Positions 1 to 10,411 are shown, numbered from the stretch's first letter. The stretch is DNA of 64,000 nucleotides from Devosia rhodophyticola (GCF_028816475.1 NZ_CP118247.1:1954001-2018000), one strand, 5' to 3'. Numbers and translations are program-made. Notes: generated from the letters alone by a model not told the origin.

Positions 1-222
1 CGCCCGGAGCAAGCATGGGGGTAAACAGGCTTTGCCCGACATCGAATTGTTCTGAGAAATGTCGTTTTGAAGTGCCTGCGCCCTTGGCAGGGGTGGAGCG
101 GCGTAGCAGGCCTTATCAAAGTGTTAGCAAGGTCAAGCAAACTATAGAGTTGGTTAACCATTGCTGGCTTAGTGTGCCAATCATGGACATTAACTCCTTT
201 TGAGCGGCGGACGTTTACCGGT
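1..222. other. Upstream region of first chemoreceptor, no gene seen
   Basis: I see no convincing coding sequence here. A 62-codon open frame at 15-203 has no family resemblance and no good ribosome binding site. The stretch probably holds the end of an intergenic region and the promoter of the chemoreceptor that starts at 223. No clear -35/-10 pair could be assigned. Confidence 0.4.
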
Positions 223-1731
223 ATGCAATATTTGCGCCTAGCGTTGGTCGGGTGCTGCCTGTGGCTGGTTGCAATCGCTGCGGCAGCCGGGTTGCTGCTG
301 GCATTTGGCTCAAGCGCCGAGATCATCGTGGCCATTGGAGCGCTCTTCGGTCTGGCGGTGGTTCTGTCGCTGCTGGCGGCAATCATGCACCAGCGCGGGC
401 ATCGAAATACACTGGCGGCAATCGCGCGGGCTGCGGGCTTGACCGAGGTCGCGGACGAAAGGTTTTCCATTCGTGACATTGTGGCTCGAATGGGCACCCG
501 GCTGGAGCGGGCACACCATTTCAAAGCCGGCCTTGAGGCGATCGGGCAACCCGTGCTGCTGGTCACCGAAAGTGGGACAATTGAAGCGGCAAGCCGGGGG
601 GCGGCAGCCCTGGTCAAGGGCAAGGTGGAAGGGGAAACTCTCGATGCTGTCTTTGGGGCGGGTTATCTCGAAACAGGTGGAGGAAGCGCCGAGCAGTCAC
701 TGATTCTGTTGGGCGGACGGCGATTTGAAGTGAGCCGCCGGGCCATTGGTGTGGGTCGTTACATTCTGGAATTTTCTCCGGCGGGTCAGTTCATCGAAGA
801 TGATGATCTGGATGCCTTTGCTTCGGCGCTGGCAGGTGGGCAAACCGGCTTTCGATTTGAGGATGATGTTGCCCGGTTCAATCCGGGCCTTGCCGCGCTC
901 AACCTGGGCATTGAGGCGATTGACGAAAGCGTGCGGGCACTGGACGAACTTGCCGGCCATATGGCGTCTGCCAACGTTACCGGTCTGACGCGGCAGGTCG
1001 ATGCTGTCAGGGCAAAAATCATGGGCATAGAGGGCGAACGGGATCAGCAACAGGTCTTGCGGCTGGCGGTGGAGCGCAAGCTTTCAGCGATTGCGGAACT
1101 GGTTGCCGATTTTGAGGCCCAGGCCGACCGTATGCGTGACATGGCGTTGGGCGCACGCCGAGGGGTCAACGGCATACGCGACCGGGTAGTGGGCGGCGTG
1201 GCCAGCGCCGCGCAACTGAGCGCGATGGGACAGGACGCGGCAGATCTGGCGGGCGAGGTCGATCTTAGCGCGCGCCGGACCCAGGTTGTTGTCGGCGATC
1301 TCGACATCATGACGCTAGAGGTCGGCAAACTCGTTGCGGCCATTGAAGAAGTTTCCTTCCGCACCAACTTGCTGGCGCTCAATGCTGCGGTCGAGGCGGC
1401 CCGGGCCGGGGAGAAGGGTGCCGGATTTGCCGTGGTTGCCGAAGAAGTGCGCATGCTGGCACAGCTCACCAATCGTTCCGCCAAGGACATCAGGGCGGTG
1501 GTCGACCGTGGGCGCGCCAATATGACTGCCGGTGTTAAAGAATCGACGTCATTGCAGCAAATGACTGTCGATCTTGAAAAGCGTTTACGCAACATAAGCA
1601 ATGAGGCGGGCAGTATTGCGCGCAATTTGAGCGAGGATGGGCAGTCTCTTGCTCAGATCGAGGCCCGGCTGGGGCCAGTTAATCAGGGTTCCACCTCGGC
1701 GCGTGCACCAGTTCTGCGGCGCGCCTCCTAG
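223..1731 (+). CDS. Methyl-accepting chemotaxis protein (chemoreceptor), HAMP-less
   Basis: Chemoreceptor that should relay a stimulus to CheA/CheW. Residues ~2-60 contain two hydrophobic segments ([17 protein letters not shown] and [18 protein letters not shown]), so it is membrane-anchored with almost no periplasmic part. Then follow a possible PAS-like segment and a long helical region. The conserved signalling hairpin near residue 390 contains [17 protein letters not shown] and [14 protein letters not shown]. No HAMP domain was seen. An in-frame start at 172 exists, but ATG 223 sits just before the first membrane helix and is preferred. It lies 36 bp upstream of cheR in the same direction, suggesting an operon. 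It lacks the C-terminal aromatic pentapeptide found on the two receptors downstream. Confidence 0.85.
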   Translation: MQYLRLALVGCCLWLVAIAAAAGLLLAFGSSAEIIVAIGALFGLAVVLSLLAAIMHQRGHRNTLAAIARAAGLTEVADERFSIRDIVARMGTRLERAHHFKAGLEAIGQPVLLVTESGTIEAASRGAAALVKGKVEGETLDAVFGAGYLETGGGSAEQSLILLGGRRFEVSRRAIGVGRYILEFSPAGQFIEDDDLDAFASALAGGQTGFRFEDDVARFNPGLAALNLGIEAIDESVRALDELAGHMASANVTGLTRQVDAVRAKIMGIEGERDQQQVLRLAVERKLSAIAELVADFEAQADRMRDMALGARRGVNGIRDRVVGGVASAAQLSAMGQDAADLAGEVDLSARRTQVVVGDLDIMTLEVGKLVAAIEEVSFRTNLLALNAAVEAARAGEKGAGFAVVAEEVRMLAQLTNRSAKDIRAVVDRGRANMTAGVKESTSLQQMTVDLEKRLRNISNEAGSIARNLSEDGQSLAQIEARLGPVNQGSTSARAPVLRRAS

Positions 1732-1767
1732 AATTTCTGGCGTGTTGCGCAGTTTGGATGGCATTGA

Positions 1768-2613
1768 ATGGAACAGGTCGAGTTCACTCTCAACGACATC
1801 GAATTTGAGAGGATCAAGGCCCGTGTGCGGGCCGAGGCGGGGATTTCCCTGAGCGATGCGAAACGGACATTGGTCATTTCGCGACTTTCCAAGATTGTTC
1901 GCACCCTCGGCATGGTCAGTTTTGCCGACTATCTCGATTTTCTGGAGCGTAATGCGAACGGCGCGGCGCGTCAGGACTTCATCAATGCGCTGACCACCAA
2001 CCTGACGCGGTTCTATCGCGAAGAGCACCATTTTGAACATTTGTGTGCCCATGTTGAGAAATTGATTGAAACGCGTCCGCGCGGCACCCGGCTGCGAATC
2101 TGGTCTGCTGGCTGTTCGACCGGCCAGGAGCCCTACAGTATCGCGATGTCGTTGATTTCAGCCTTTCCGGAATTGCGCCGCTGGAATTTCAAAATACTGG
2201 CTACCGACATTGACACTGCGGTTCTGGCCAAGGCCGCAACGGGCATCTATCCCGACGGAGAATTGTCAGGGCTGGCGCCCGAGCGTGCCCGACTGTTGGA
2301 GCACTCGGCAGGCAGTACAGTTCGCGTCCGGCGCGAAGTGCAGGAACTGGTGGCCTTCAAGCCTCTCAACTTGATGACACAATGGCCGATGAAGGGGCCA
2401 TTTGACGCGATCTTCTGCCGGAATGTCGCGATTTATTTTGACAAGGCTACGCAACGCGAAGTGTTTACGCGGTTCTCCCACCTATTGGCACGCGGCGCTT
2501 TTCTCTACATCGGTCACTCGGAAAATATCGGCAGCGGGTCACGCGACTTCAAACTGGTCGGCAAGACCATCTATCAGTGCAAGACCGGACTGGGACGGGT
2601 GGAAGCCGCATGA
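1768..2613 (+). CDS. cheR: Chemotaxis protein methyltransferase CheR
   Basis: S-adenosylmethionine-dependent methyltransferase that methylates glutamates on chemoreceptors during adaptation. 281 aa, normal for CheR. The N-terminal helical domain (residues ~1-75, with TTNLTRFYRE) is followed by the SAM-binding domain with RIWSAGCSTGQEPYSIA, the acidic residue of ILATDID, and FDAIFCRNVAIYFD. The C-terminal part contains LYIGHSENI, typical of the family. The stop overlaps the cheB start (ATGA at 2610-2613), so translation is probably coupled and the two adaptation enzymes are made together. Its likely substrates include the receptors encoded at 4337 and 6544, whose C-termini carry a candidate docking pentapeptide. 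Confidence 0.95.
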   Translation: MEQVEFTLNDIEFERIKARVRAEAGISLSDAKRTLVISRLSKIVRTLGMVSFADYLDFLERNANGAARQDFINALTTNLTRFYREEHHFEHLCAHVEKLIETRPRGTRLRIWSAGCSTGQEPYSIAMSLISAFPELRRWNFKILATDIDTAVLAKAATGIYPDGELSGLAPERARLLEHSAGSTVRVRREVQELVAFKPLNLMTQWPMKGPFDAIFCRNVAIYFDKATQREVFTRFSHLLARGAFLYIGHSENIGSGSRDFKLVGKTIYQCKTGLGRVEAA

Positions 2614-3656
2614 CGATCAAGGTGCTGGTAGTCGATGATTCTGCTCTGATCCGGGGTGTGTTGACGCGGATGCTGGTTAACGAGGGTGATATCGAAGTCG
2701 TGGGGACGGCGCTTGATCCGATTGATGCGCGTGCAAAGGTCAAGACGCTCAATCCCGACGTGATCACGCTCGATATTGAAATGCCCAATATGAACGGGCT
2801 GCAGTTTCTGGATCGGTTGATGCGACTGCGGCCGACGCCGGTGGTGATGGTTTCAACGCTGACGACCAAGGGTGCCAGTGAAACATTGCTGGCGCTTGAA
2901 TTGGGCGCTGTGGATTTTGTTGCCAAACCCGGTGTGGGGTTGGATGGAGGTCTTGAAACTTTCGGAGCGGGGCTGCGTGAAAAGATTCGCGCCGCTGCTA
3001 CCTCCGATGTTCGGGGTCGCGCGCAACGGGTGGATGCGCCCAAGGTTGCGGTCCGTACGGCAGCGGGGCCCGCTGGAGCCTTGATCGCCATTGGTGCCTC
3101 AACCGGGGGTGTTGAAGCAGTGCGTGCCGTCCTCAGTGCCCTGCCAGTTGATTGCCCCCCGATTGCCATTGCCCAGCACATGCCGGCGGGCTTTACCAGT
3201 CGGTTTGCTGCACGGCTCGATAGTCTTTGCGCCATCAATGTGGTTGAAGCCGAAGATGGTATGGTGGTTCAGACAGGCAATGCTTACGTTGCACGCGGCG
3301 ACTATCATTTGCGGATTGAGCGCCGTTCGGGCCAGCTCAAATGCCGCCTGGATCAAAAAGATCAGGAAAGCGGGCACCGACCCAGCGTCGATGTGTTGTT
3401 TGGGTCAGTGGCGCAAACTGTTGGTGCGGCCGGGATCGGCATCATCCTGACCGGAATGGGCCGGGACGGCGCGCGTGGCCTCGGGCAGATGCGGGACGCG
3501 GGCGCCCACACAATTGGTCAAAGCCGGGCGTCGGCCCTGGTTTACGGGATGCCCAAAGTTGCCTTCGAAGAGGGAGCCGTGGTTGAGCAGGCCCCGCTTG
3601 ACGAAATTGCGTTGCGGTTGGCAAACGCTCTTGGCCGGGCCAGGTCGGCACCCTGA
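2610..3656 (+). CDS. cheB: Chemotaxis response regulator protein-glutamate methylesterase CheB
   Basis: Removes methyl groups from, and deamidates, chemoreceptors when phosphorylated by CheA. 348 aa. The N-terminal receiver domain (residues 1-~120) shows VLVVDDSALIRGV, the phospho-acceptor Asp in DVITLDIEMPNMNG, and the Lys of DFVAKP. The C-terminal esterase domain contains the catalytic Ser in IGASTGG, the His in AQHMPAGF and the Asp in TGMGRDGA. The start is ATG 2610, which overlaps the cheR stop; an in-frame start at 2577 would lie inside cheR and add a non-homologous extension. Confidence 0.96.
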   Translation: MTIKVLVVDDSALIRGVLTRMLVNEGDIEVVGTALDPIDARAKVKTLNPDVITLDIEMPNMNGLQFLDRLMRLRPTPVVMVSTLTTKGASETLLALELGAVDFVAKPGVGLDGGLETFGAGLREKIRAAATSDVRGRAQRVDAPKVAVRTAAGPAGALIAIGASTGGVEAVRAVLSALPVDCPPIAIAQHMPAGFTSRFAARLDSLCAINVVEAEDGMVVQTGNAYVARGDYHLRIERRSGQLKCRLDQKDQESGHRPSVDVLFGSVAQTVGAAGIGIILTGMGRDGARGLGQMRDAGAHTIGQSRASALVYGMPKVAFEEGAVVEQAPLDEIALRLANALGRARSAP

Positions 3657-3801
3657 TTGAGTGGGAACGGCAAGAGTTGAAAACCTGTTGCCCGGTGCGT
3701 GGCAACGCAAAGGGTTCGATTGATGGATTCGTAACGGTTGGGGCTTAGGTTCGTTGGATAAGTCCGGACAGATCCGGCTTTCTGAACGGGTGAACACGTT
3801 A

Positions 3802-4191
3802 ATGCCAAAAGCCAGCGCTGTGAGCGTCATGATCGTTGATGATCAGCAGTCCATGCGTGGTATTTGCAAATATATTCTGACTCAGTTGGGGTTCAAGGAA
3901 ATCGTTGAGGCACGAAGCGGGCGCGATGCGCTGGGTAAGCTCGAAAAAGCCAGTGTCGATCTGATCATTTCCGACTGGAACATGGACGACATCGACGGGC
4001 TGACCCTGCTCAAGGTCGTGCGCAAGCATCCTCGAACAACGGCTGTGCCGTTCATCATGGCGACGGGGCGCTCCGATAAAGAGCAGGTCAAGGAAGCCAT
4101 TACGTTTGGTGTCAACAATTACATCGTCAAACCTTATGACGCCTCAACGATGCGGCGGCGCATAGAGGCCGTCATCGGCGCCCTGACTTAA
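3802..4191 (+). CDS. cheY: CheY-like single-domain response regulator
   Basis: Stand-alone receiver domain (129 aa) that should carry phosphate from CheA to the flagellar motor or act as a phosphate sink. Visible landmarks are the acidic pair in MIVDDQQSMR, the phospho-acceptor Asp in LIISDWNMDDIDG, the Thr in IMATGRSD and the Lys in YIVKPYD. No output domain follows. ATG 3802 was chosen because the receiver fold begins a few residues later; an upstream in-frame TTG at 3754 adds an unrelated leader. It lies 145 bp after cheB and in the same direction. Alphaproteobacteria often carry several CheY copies, so its exact role cannot be fixed from sequence alone. Confidence 0.88.
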   Translation: MPKASAVSVMIVDDQQSMRGICKYILTQLGFKEIVEARSGRDALGKLEKASVDLIISDWNMDDIDGLTLLKVVRKHPRTTAVPFIMATGRSDKEQVKEAITFGVNNYIVKPYDASTMRRRIEAVIGALT

Positions 4192-4336
4192 GCGTTCCGC
4201 CATAGCGCATGGTTGGCGCGCGGATCATCAATCACTTTTTTCAGTTGGGTCGCAGTAAACGCTCAATTAAGCAGGCTTTGGTATTTGTGCCTACGGGCGA
4301 ACCCGCGTCATGGCGTGTCGCAAATGGGGGATGAGT

Positions 4337-6404
4337 ATGTTTGAGCGGATTAGAAACGCATTCGGTAATATCAAACTGACCACAACGATTGCTGTTTTGG
4401 TCATTTCGGCGACAGTGGTGTCGGCGGCCGCCATTTCGGCGGCGATATATGTCACCTTGAGTGAGTCGGCGCGCGAGTCTGCCCAGACCCAACAAACTTC
4501 AAACCTCAAGACCGCGGCCACTGTTTTGAATAGCCTGCTGCCCGGCGCCACCGTTAGCTGGAATGATGACGGCTCTCTGGACGGGATCAAGACCTGGGTC
4601 ATGCCGCGCCAATTTCTCAACAACGACCTGGTCGATTCAATTGTCCGGATCACTGGTGAATCTGCGACGCTTTATACCTGGAACGATGAGGCTCAGCGAT
4701 TTGAAGCGCTTAGCACTACCCTGCGTGACGCAGACGGCAAGCGATTGGTCGGCATGCCGCTCGACGAAACTGACCCGGCCTTCGCTTCGATTACGGCCGG
4801 CCTGCCCTATCGTGGTCAAGCCAATATTGAGGGTGAAAATTATTTCACCGCTTATCAGCCCATCGCTGATCTCGTCCGGCAAGGAGCGCGGCATTATCTA
4901 TGTCGGGTTGGACAAGGCTCGAGCGGAAGCGGTGATATTTGATACGCTTCGTTTAACGGCGCTCTGGGGCGCGATGGCAACAGCCATTCTGGGGATTGTC
5001 GGGTTGGCATTGTCGCGCCTGATGATGGCTCCGGTGCCAAAGTTGGCCAGGGTCATGACGGAAATTTCGGCCGGGGACTATGCGACCGAAGTGCCATACA
5101 CCAAGGGCGGCAATGAAATTGGCGACATGGCTCGCGCGGTTGAAGTTTTCCGGGAGAATGGGCTCAAAATTCGCGAGATGAATGAGGATGAGCGGTCGGC
5201 CTCGGTTCGTCGCAATTCTGAACGCGCGCAAATGATGCAGGCCCTGCGCGCCGCATTTGGCGAGGTGGTCGATGCGGCGGTGGCGGGCGATTTTACCAAG
5301 CGCGTCGGTACTGAGTTCGCCGATCCCGAACTGAACGGATTGGCAACCAGCGTCAATAGCCTGGTCGAGACGGTTGATCGGGGCCTTGGCGATACTGGTA
5401 TTGTACTCGCTGCCCTGGCCAATACTGATCTGACCAAGCGCATGGATGGCGACTATCAGGGCGCCTTTGCCCGGCTAAAAGCCGACATCAACGCGGTGGG
5501 AGACAAGTTGGGTTCGGTGGTATTGCAACTGCGCCAGACGTCGCGAGCGCTGCGCACCGCGACCGGCGAGATCCTGTCGGGCACCAACGATCTTTCAGAG
5601 CGCACGACCAAGCAGGCGGCGACCATCGAGGAAACCTCGGCGGCCATGGAACAACTGGCCAGCACGGTTACGCAGAACGCCGAGCGCACCAGGGATGCGT
5701 CCAACAATGCTTGTGAAGTTATTGTTGCAGCTGAGGAGGGCGGCGTTGTTATGGGGCAGGCCAATGAGGCCATGGACCGCATCACCACGTCTTCGACCAA
5801 GATTTCGAGTATCGTCGGGCTGATCGACGACATTGCGTTCCAGACCAATCTGTTGGCGCTCAATGCCTCGGTTGAGGCCGCGCGGGCGGGGGATGCCGGT
5901 AAGGGGTTTGCCGTTGTTGCCGTTGAAGTGCGGCGGCTGGCGCAGTCGGCGGCCAGTGCCTCTTCGGACATCAAGCAGTTGATTGAACAAAGCTCAACCG
6001 AGGTCAGCGGCGGCAGCAAGCTGGTGGCCAGCGCTGCGGCGCGGCTGAGCGCGATGCTGGAAAGTGCGCGGGCAAACGGCGCGCTCATGGAAGCCATGGC
6101 GCGCGATAGTCGTGAGCAGGCGGCTGCTATCGAAGAGGTCAATATTGCCGTGCGGCAAATGGATGAAATGACCCAGCACAATGCCGCACTGGTTGAGCAG
6201 ACCAACGCGGCGATAGAACAAACTGAAGCGCAGGCGCGTGATCTGGATGGCGTGGTCGACGTTTTTGTGGTCCATCAGGAACAGGAGCCAGCATGGCAAC
6301 AGCCGCCTGCCGGGCGGCCTGAGGTCCACAAATTGCAATCGGCATCCCGGACTTACATGAGCCAGGGAAATGCAGCGATTTCTGACGATTGGAACGAGTT
6401 CTAG
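4337..6404 (+). pseudogene. Methyl-accepting chemotaxis protein with Cache sensor, frameshifted near 4870
   Basis: Chemoreceptor split into two overlapping frames. The first frame (from ATG 4337, preceded by GGGGG six bases upstream) encodes an N-terminal membrane helix and an sCache-like periplasmic domain up to [10 protein letters not shown]. The second frame resumes with [14 protein letters not shown], the expected end of that domain, then a second membrane helix, a HAMP segment ([13 protein letters not shown]) and the signalling hairpin ([32 protein letters not shown]). Removing one base between about 4868 and 4876 restores ~688 aa. The C-terminus is DWNEF, an aromatic pentapeptide like the CheR docking tail. 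Either a sequencing indel or a truly broken receptor; the rest of the gene shows no decay. Confidence 0.85.
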
Positions 6405-6543
6405 ACGGGGTTGGCCAGTCGTTACCGGAATATACCTACTTCCCAATCAATTGAGGAGAAACCAGCGCAATTTAAGCTTGCTCAGAACGTCCCACACCCG
6501 ACCCCGCGCACTGGCGATGGGACCCATAAGGAGCATGGCCATA

Positions 6544-8310
6544 ATGGCGCTTTTCTCGTCCAACCGACGTTTAAACGAACGCAGCAAAATTGATGCGATC
6601 AATCGATCGCACGCTACTATCGAGTTCGGCCTCGATGGCACCATCGTTGATGCCAACCAGAATTTTCTCGACACAATGGGGTATCGGCTCGACGAAATTG
6701 TTGGCCAGCATCACCGGATATTTGTTGCGCCATCGCACGCGCAGTCGAGCGAATATGCCGCGTTCTGGCAAAAACTGGGCCGGGGCGAGTTCGAGACGGC
6801 TGAGTATGGACGCCTGAACAAGGCGGGCGAGTTGATCTGGTTGCAGGCGAGCTACAACCCGCTGCTGGATGGCCGCGGCAAGCCGGTCGGCGTCATAAAA
6901 TTTGCAACTGATATTACCGAGGCAAAAAATCAGGCCGCAGATCATGCCGGCCAGATTGCGGCAATTTCTCGGGCGCAGGCGGTTATCGAATTTGAGTTGG
7001 ACGGCACCATTCGCAGTGCCAATGAAAATTTCCTCTCCGTTCTCGGCTACGGCCTTGATGAGATCGTTGGTCGTCATCACCGCATGTTTGTGGAGCGTGA
7101 ATTTGCAGGCAGCGCAGAATATGAGCGGTTCTGGCAGCGGTTGCGCGAGGGTGAATTTCTCGCAGCTGAATACAGGCGCATTGGCAAAGGCGGGCGAGAA
7201 GTCTGGATTCAGGCTTCGTATAATCCGGTGCTTGATGCCAAGGGCAAGCCGTTCAAGGTGGTCAAATTTGCGACCGACATCACCGAGCGAAAAGTTGCCG
7301 AGGGCATCATTGCCCAGTTGCGTAACAGTCTGGTGCGGCTGGCAGACGGGGATCTCTTGGGCCGGATCGACACCAGTTTCAGCGGCGAGTATGAGCAACT
7401 GCGGCTGGCCTATAATCAGACGTTGGAGCGGTTTTCCGATATAGTAACGCGGCTCAAAAACACCTCGCGCTCCCTTAAAACCGCTACCGGAGAAATATTG
7501 GCGGGTGCCAATGATCTATCCGAGCGCACGACGCGACAGGCGGCAACGATTGAGGAAACCTCGGCAACGATGGAGCAGCTCGAGGTTACCGTCAATGAAA
7601 ACGCGAAGGCAGCAGATGCGGCCAGCGCCAAGACGCGCTCCGTCAGCCAAAGCGCCGCCGATGGGGGCGAGGTCATGCGGGAAGCCAATGCAGCCATGGA
7701 GCGGATCACCGTTTCGTCGGGCAAGATTTCCAACATCATTGGCATGATCGACGACATCGCCTTTCAAACCAATCTGCTGGCGCTCAATGCGTCGGTTGAG
7801 GCGGCGCGGGCGGGCGATGCGGGTAAGGGATTTGCGGTCGTTGCCGTCGAGGTTCGTCGTTTGGCGCAATCGGCGGCCAGCGCGTCGGCTGATGTAAAAG
7901 TTCTAATTGAGCAGAGTGCAAACGAAGTCGAGGGCGGCTCGAAACTGGTCGCTGACGCGGCCAGCAAATTGCTCAATATGCTCGACGCGGTTCAGGAAAA
8001 TACAGCTCTGATCGAAGGGATTGCCGTCGCCAGCCGCGAGCAGGCCTCTTCGATTGAAGAGATCAATATCGCCGTGCGGCAGATGGATGAGATGACCCAG
8101 CATAATGCTGCACTGGTCGAGCAGACAAATGCGGCCATCGAACAGACGGAGACTCAGGCGGTTGAACTCGATACGATTGTTGATGTCTTCAAGCTGGAAG
8201 CTGCGGTCGTGACCGAAACACCGGGTCAGACCCGGCAGCAACCGACCCGTGCGCCCCAGTTCAGCACGCAGGGAAATACGGCAATCGATCCCGATTGGTC
8301 CGAATTCTGA
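6544..8310 (+). CDS. Soluble chemoreceptor with two tandem PAS domains
   Basis: Cytoplasmic methyl-accepting protein of 588 aa with no membrane segment. Two PAS domains lie in tandem and look duplicated: the first has IEFGLDGTIVDANQNFL and ends VIKFATDITEAK, the second has IEFELDGTIRSANENFL and ends VVKFATDITERK. A linker and a signalling domain follow, with [18 protein letters not shown] and [20 protein letters not shown] pairs of this kind often sense redox state or oxygen through a bound cofactor, but the ligand is not visible here. ATG 6544 is chosen because AAGGAG lies ten bases upstream; in-frame starts up to 6370 overlap the previous receptor. The C-terminus is DWSEF, matching the neighbour's DWNEF, and the signalling halves of the two proteins are clearly paralogous. 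Confidence 0.9.
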   Translation: MALFSSNRRLNERSKIDAINRSHATIEFGLDGTIVDANQNFLDTMGYRLDEIVGQHHRIFVAPSHAQSSEYAAFWQKLGRGEFETAEYGRLNKAGELIWLQASYNPLLDGRGKPVGVIKFATDITEAKNQAADHAGQIAAISRAQAVIEFELDGTIRSANENFLSVLGYGLDEIVGRHHRMFVEREFAGSAEYERFWQRLREGEFLAAEYRRIGKGGREVWIQASYNPVLDAKGKPFKVVKFATDITERKVAEGIIAQLRNSLVRLADGDLLGRIDTSFSGEYEQLRLAYNQTLERFSDIVTRLKNTSRSLKTATGEILAGANDLSERTTRQAATIEETSATMEQLEVTVNENAKAADAASAKTRSVSQSAADGGEVMREANAAMERITVSSGKISNIIGMIDDIAFQTNLLALNASVEAARAGDAGKGFAVVAVEVRRLAQSAASASADVKVLIEQSANEVEGGSKLVADAASKLLNMLDAVQENTALIEGIAVASREQASSIEEINIAVRQMDEMTQHNAALVEQTNAAIEQTETQAVELDTIVDVFKLEAAVVTETPGQTRQQPTRAPQFSTQGNTAIDPDWSEF

Positions 8311-8378
8311 TTTCCTGCGGATCATCTTGCGTCGCGGACGGTCTCATGGTTGAAGGCTGCAACCTTTGAGGAGCGTAA

Positions 8379-8771
8379 ATGGCGCAGATTGGCCTCGTTG
8401 CCCACGATGACCGTAAGGACGATATGGCCAAATGGGTCAAGACCCATCAGGACCAACTGAGCCAACACGATCTGTTCGCGACCGGAACGACCGGCTCGCG
8501 CATTGTCTCGGCGACAGGACTTAGCGTCACCCTGCTCAAGAGCGGGCCACTCGGGGGCGATCAGCAATTGGGCGCGATGATCGCCGAGGGGCGACTGGAT
8601 GTTCTGATTTTTCTGATCGATCCGCTTTCAGCCCAGCCTCACGATGTGGACGTCAAGGCGTTGACGCGGCTGGCTACGCTTTATGATGTGCTGTTTGCCT
8701 GCAACAAGATCACGGCTGATGCGGTGCTCAACGCGCTCAAGGATAATGGGGGCAATGGGGCTCACGGTTGA
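8379..8771 (+). CDS. mgsA: Methylglyoxal synthase
   Basis: Converts dihydroxyacetone phosphate to methylglyoxal and phosphate, a bypass that relieves phosphosugar build-up. 130 aa, close to the usual size for the short bacterial form. Family landmarks are IGLVAHDDRKDDM at the N-terminus, LFATGTTGSRI in the phosphate-binding loop, SGPLGGDQQLGAMI, and the active-site Asp region VLIFLIDPLSAQPHDVDVKAL. GAGG lies 8-10 bases before the ATG. The gene precedes the liv transporter genes in the same direction with a ~95-bp gap, but no functional link is evident. Confidence 0.95.
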   Translation: MAQIGLVAHDDRKDDMAKWVKTHQDQLSQHDLFATGTTGSRIVSATGLSVTLLKSGPLGGDQQLGAMIAEGRLDVLIFLIDPLSAQPHDVDVKALTRLATLYDVLFACNKITADAVLNALKDNGGNGAHG

Positions 8772-8865
8772 CCAGCGCCCCTGCTTGTGAACAGATGCCG
8801 CAAAATGGCCCGGAACAATCCAGGGCCGGGGCAGATTGTTTTCAGGAAATCAGGACGGGATCCGG

Positions 8866-9648
8866 TTGTCGTTCGATGCAGTCATTGACGTTAAAAACGT
8901 CACCAAGCGATTTGGCGGGTTGACCGCGGTCAACGATTGTTCCCTGCAAGTGGCGCGGGGATCGATCACGGGTCTGATTGGCCCGAATGGGGCCGGTAAA
9001 TCGACTTTGTTCAACATTGTAGCCGGCAATATCGTACCGGATGATGGCCAGATCATGTTTGACGGTGTTGATGTCACCGGCTTGCCACCGCATCAATTGT
9101 TTCGCACCGGCATGTTGCGCACTTTCCAGATCGCGCACGAATTTTCCCACATGACGGCGCTCGAAAATCTGATGATGGTGCCCGGTGACCAGCCGGGTGA
9201 GCACTTGAGCAATGTCTGGTTCCGCCCGCATCTGGCGGGATCGCGCGAAACCGAAGTGCGCAAAAAGGCGCTCGATGTCATCGATTTTCTCAAACTTGGC
9301 CATGTCCGCAATGAGCTGGCGGGCAATCTGTCGGGTGGGCAGAAAAAGTTGCTTGAGCTTGGCCGCACCATGATGGTCGACGCCAAGATCGTGCTGCTCG
9401 ATGAAGTGGCGGCGGGGGTCAATAAGACATTGCTGCAGGATCTGGCGGGCAATATCGAGCGCATGAACCGCGAATTGGGCTACACTTTTTTTGTCATCGA
9501 ACACGATATGGATCTGATTGGTCGGCTATGCGACCCAGTGATCGTCATGGCGCAGGGCGAAAAAATCGCCGAGGGCCCGATGAGTGACATTCGTGCCAAC
9601 GAAGCAATTGTTGAAGCCTATTTCGGTTCGCCGGTGGTGGAAGCCTGA
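8866..9648 (+). CDS. livG: Branched-chain amino acid ABC transporter ATP-binding protein LivG
   Basis: One of the two ATPases that power a HAAT-family importer for branched-chain amino acids or related compounds. Shows Walker A GPNGAGKSTLF, the signature NLSGGQKKLLELGRTM, Walker B KIVLLDEVAAG (Val where Pro is usual) and the switch His in FFVIEHDMDLI. The LivG-specific insert around residues 100-135 is present. No ATG precedes the domain: TTG 8866 with AGGA/GGGA upstream gives 260 aa, while TTG 8836 would add ten residues. It is followed 52 bp later by livF, then livH and livM, all in one direction. Confidence 0.92.
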   Translation: MSFDAVIDVKNVTKRFGGLTAVNDCSLQVARGSITGLIGPNGAGKSTLFNIVAGNIVPDDGQIMFDGVDVTGLPPHQLFRTGMLRTFQIAHEFSHMTALENLMMVPGDQPGEHLSNVWFRPHLAGSRETEVRKKALDVIDFLKLGHVRNELAGNLSGGQKKLLELGRTMMVDAKIVLLDEVAAGVNKTLLQDLAGNIERMNRELGYTFFVIEHDMDLIGRLCDPVIVMAQGEKIAEGPMSDIRANEAIVEAYFGSPVVEA

Positions 9649-9700
9649 TGCACAATATAATTTGGCGACGTCCGCATCCGCAGTATCGGGGGGTGCCGGA

Positions 9701-10411
9701 ATGGCATTGATTGAATTGAGCCACGTGGTCGGTGGATATGGTGGGGCACCGATTCTCAATGGCATCGACATGGCCATCGAACGCTCCGATATTGGCGTAA
9801 TTGTCGGGCCGAACGGGGCCGGAAAATCAACGACGCTCAAGGCAATCTTTGGACTGCTGAAAGTTACGGGTGGCGGCATCGTTTTTGATGGCGAGGAAGT
9901 TGCCAACTCGCTTCCTGACAAACTGGTGCCGCGCGGGCTGTCGTTCGTGCCCCAGGAAAAGAACGTTTTCACTTCGATGAGCGTTGAAGAAAACCTCGAA
10001 ATGGGGGCGTTCACGCGGCGCGACGAATTCAGCGACACCATGGCCTGGGTTTACGACATGTTTCCCGCGCTCAAGGAAAAGCGTCGGCAGCCGGCGGGCG
10101 AGTTGTCGGGCGGCCAACGTCAGATGGTGGCGATGGGTCGGGCGCTGATGAGCAAGCCAAAGCTATTGATGCTGGACGAGCCTTCGGCTGGATTGTCGCC
10201 GCGCTATGTCATCGAGATATTCGAGACCATTGTGCGCGTCAACAAGGAAGGCGTCGGCATCCTGATGGTTGAGCAGAACGCGCGACAGGCGCTGGCCTTT
10301 GCGTCAAAAGGATTTGTTCTGGCCAACGGGCAGAACCGTTTTACCGGCACCGGTGCCGAACTGATTGCCGACCCGGAAGTCGCCAAGAGCTTTTTGGGGG
10401 CTGAGGATTTC
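9701..10411 (+). CDS. livF: Branched-chain amino acid ABC transporter ATP-binding protein LivF (reads without stop into livH)
   Basis: Second ATPase of the Liv importer. It has Walker A GPNGAGKSTTLKA, signature ELSGGQRQMVAMGRALM, Walker B KLLMLDEPSAG and the switch His position replaced by Gln in ILMVEQNA, as usual for LivF. ATG 9701 follows a GGGGGG-rich site. In the sequence as given the frame has no stop at the normal C-terminus: it runs through the livH start at 10412. If the five-G run 10396-10400 had one more G, the protein would end in the canonical SFLGG followed by TGA, giving ~235 aa and a clean livF/livH junction. A real in-frame fusion is less likely than a lost base. Confidence 0.88.

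Noticed and set aside
15..203. 62-codon open frame at the left edge
   Set aside because: No family resemblance, odd composition, no ribosome binding site, and overlaps the upstream region of the first chemoreceptor.
5456..6205. Long minus-strand frame opposite the chemoreceptor signalling domain
   Set aside because: Ser/Ala-rich antisense shadow, also seen opposite other chemoreceptor genes at 1044-1625.
8790..8830. Terminator between mgsA and livG (GGCCC/GGGCC)
   Set aside because: Only a five-base stem with no T-tract; too weak to call.
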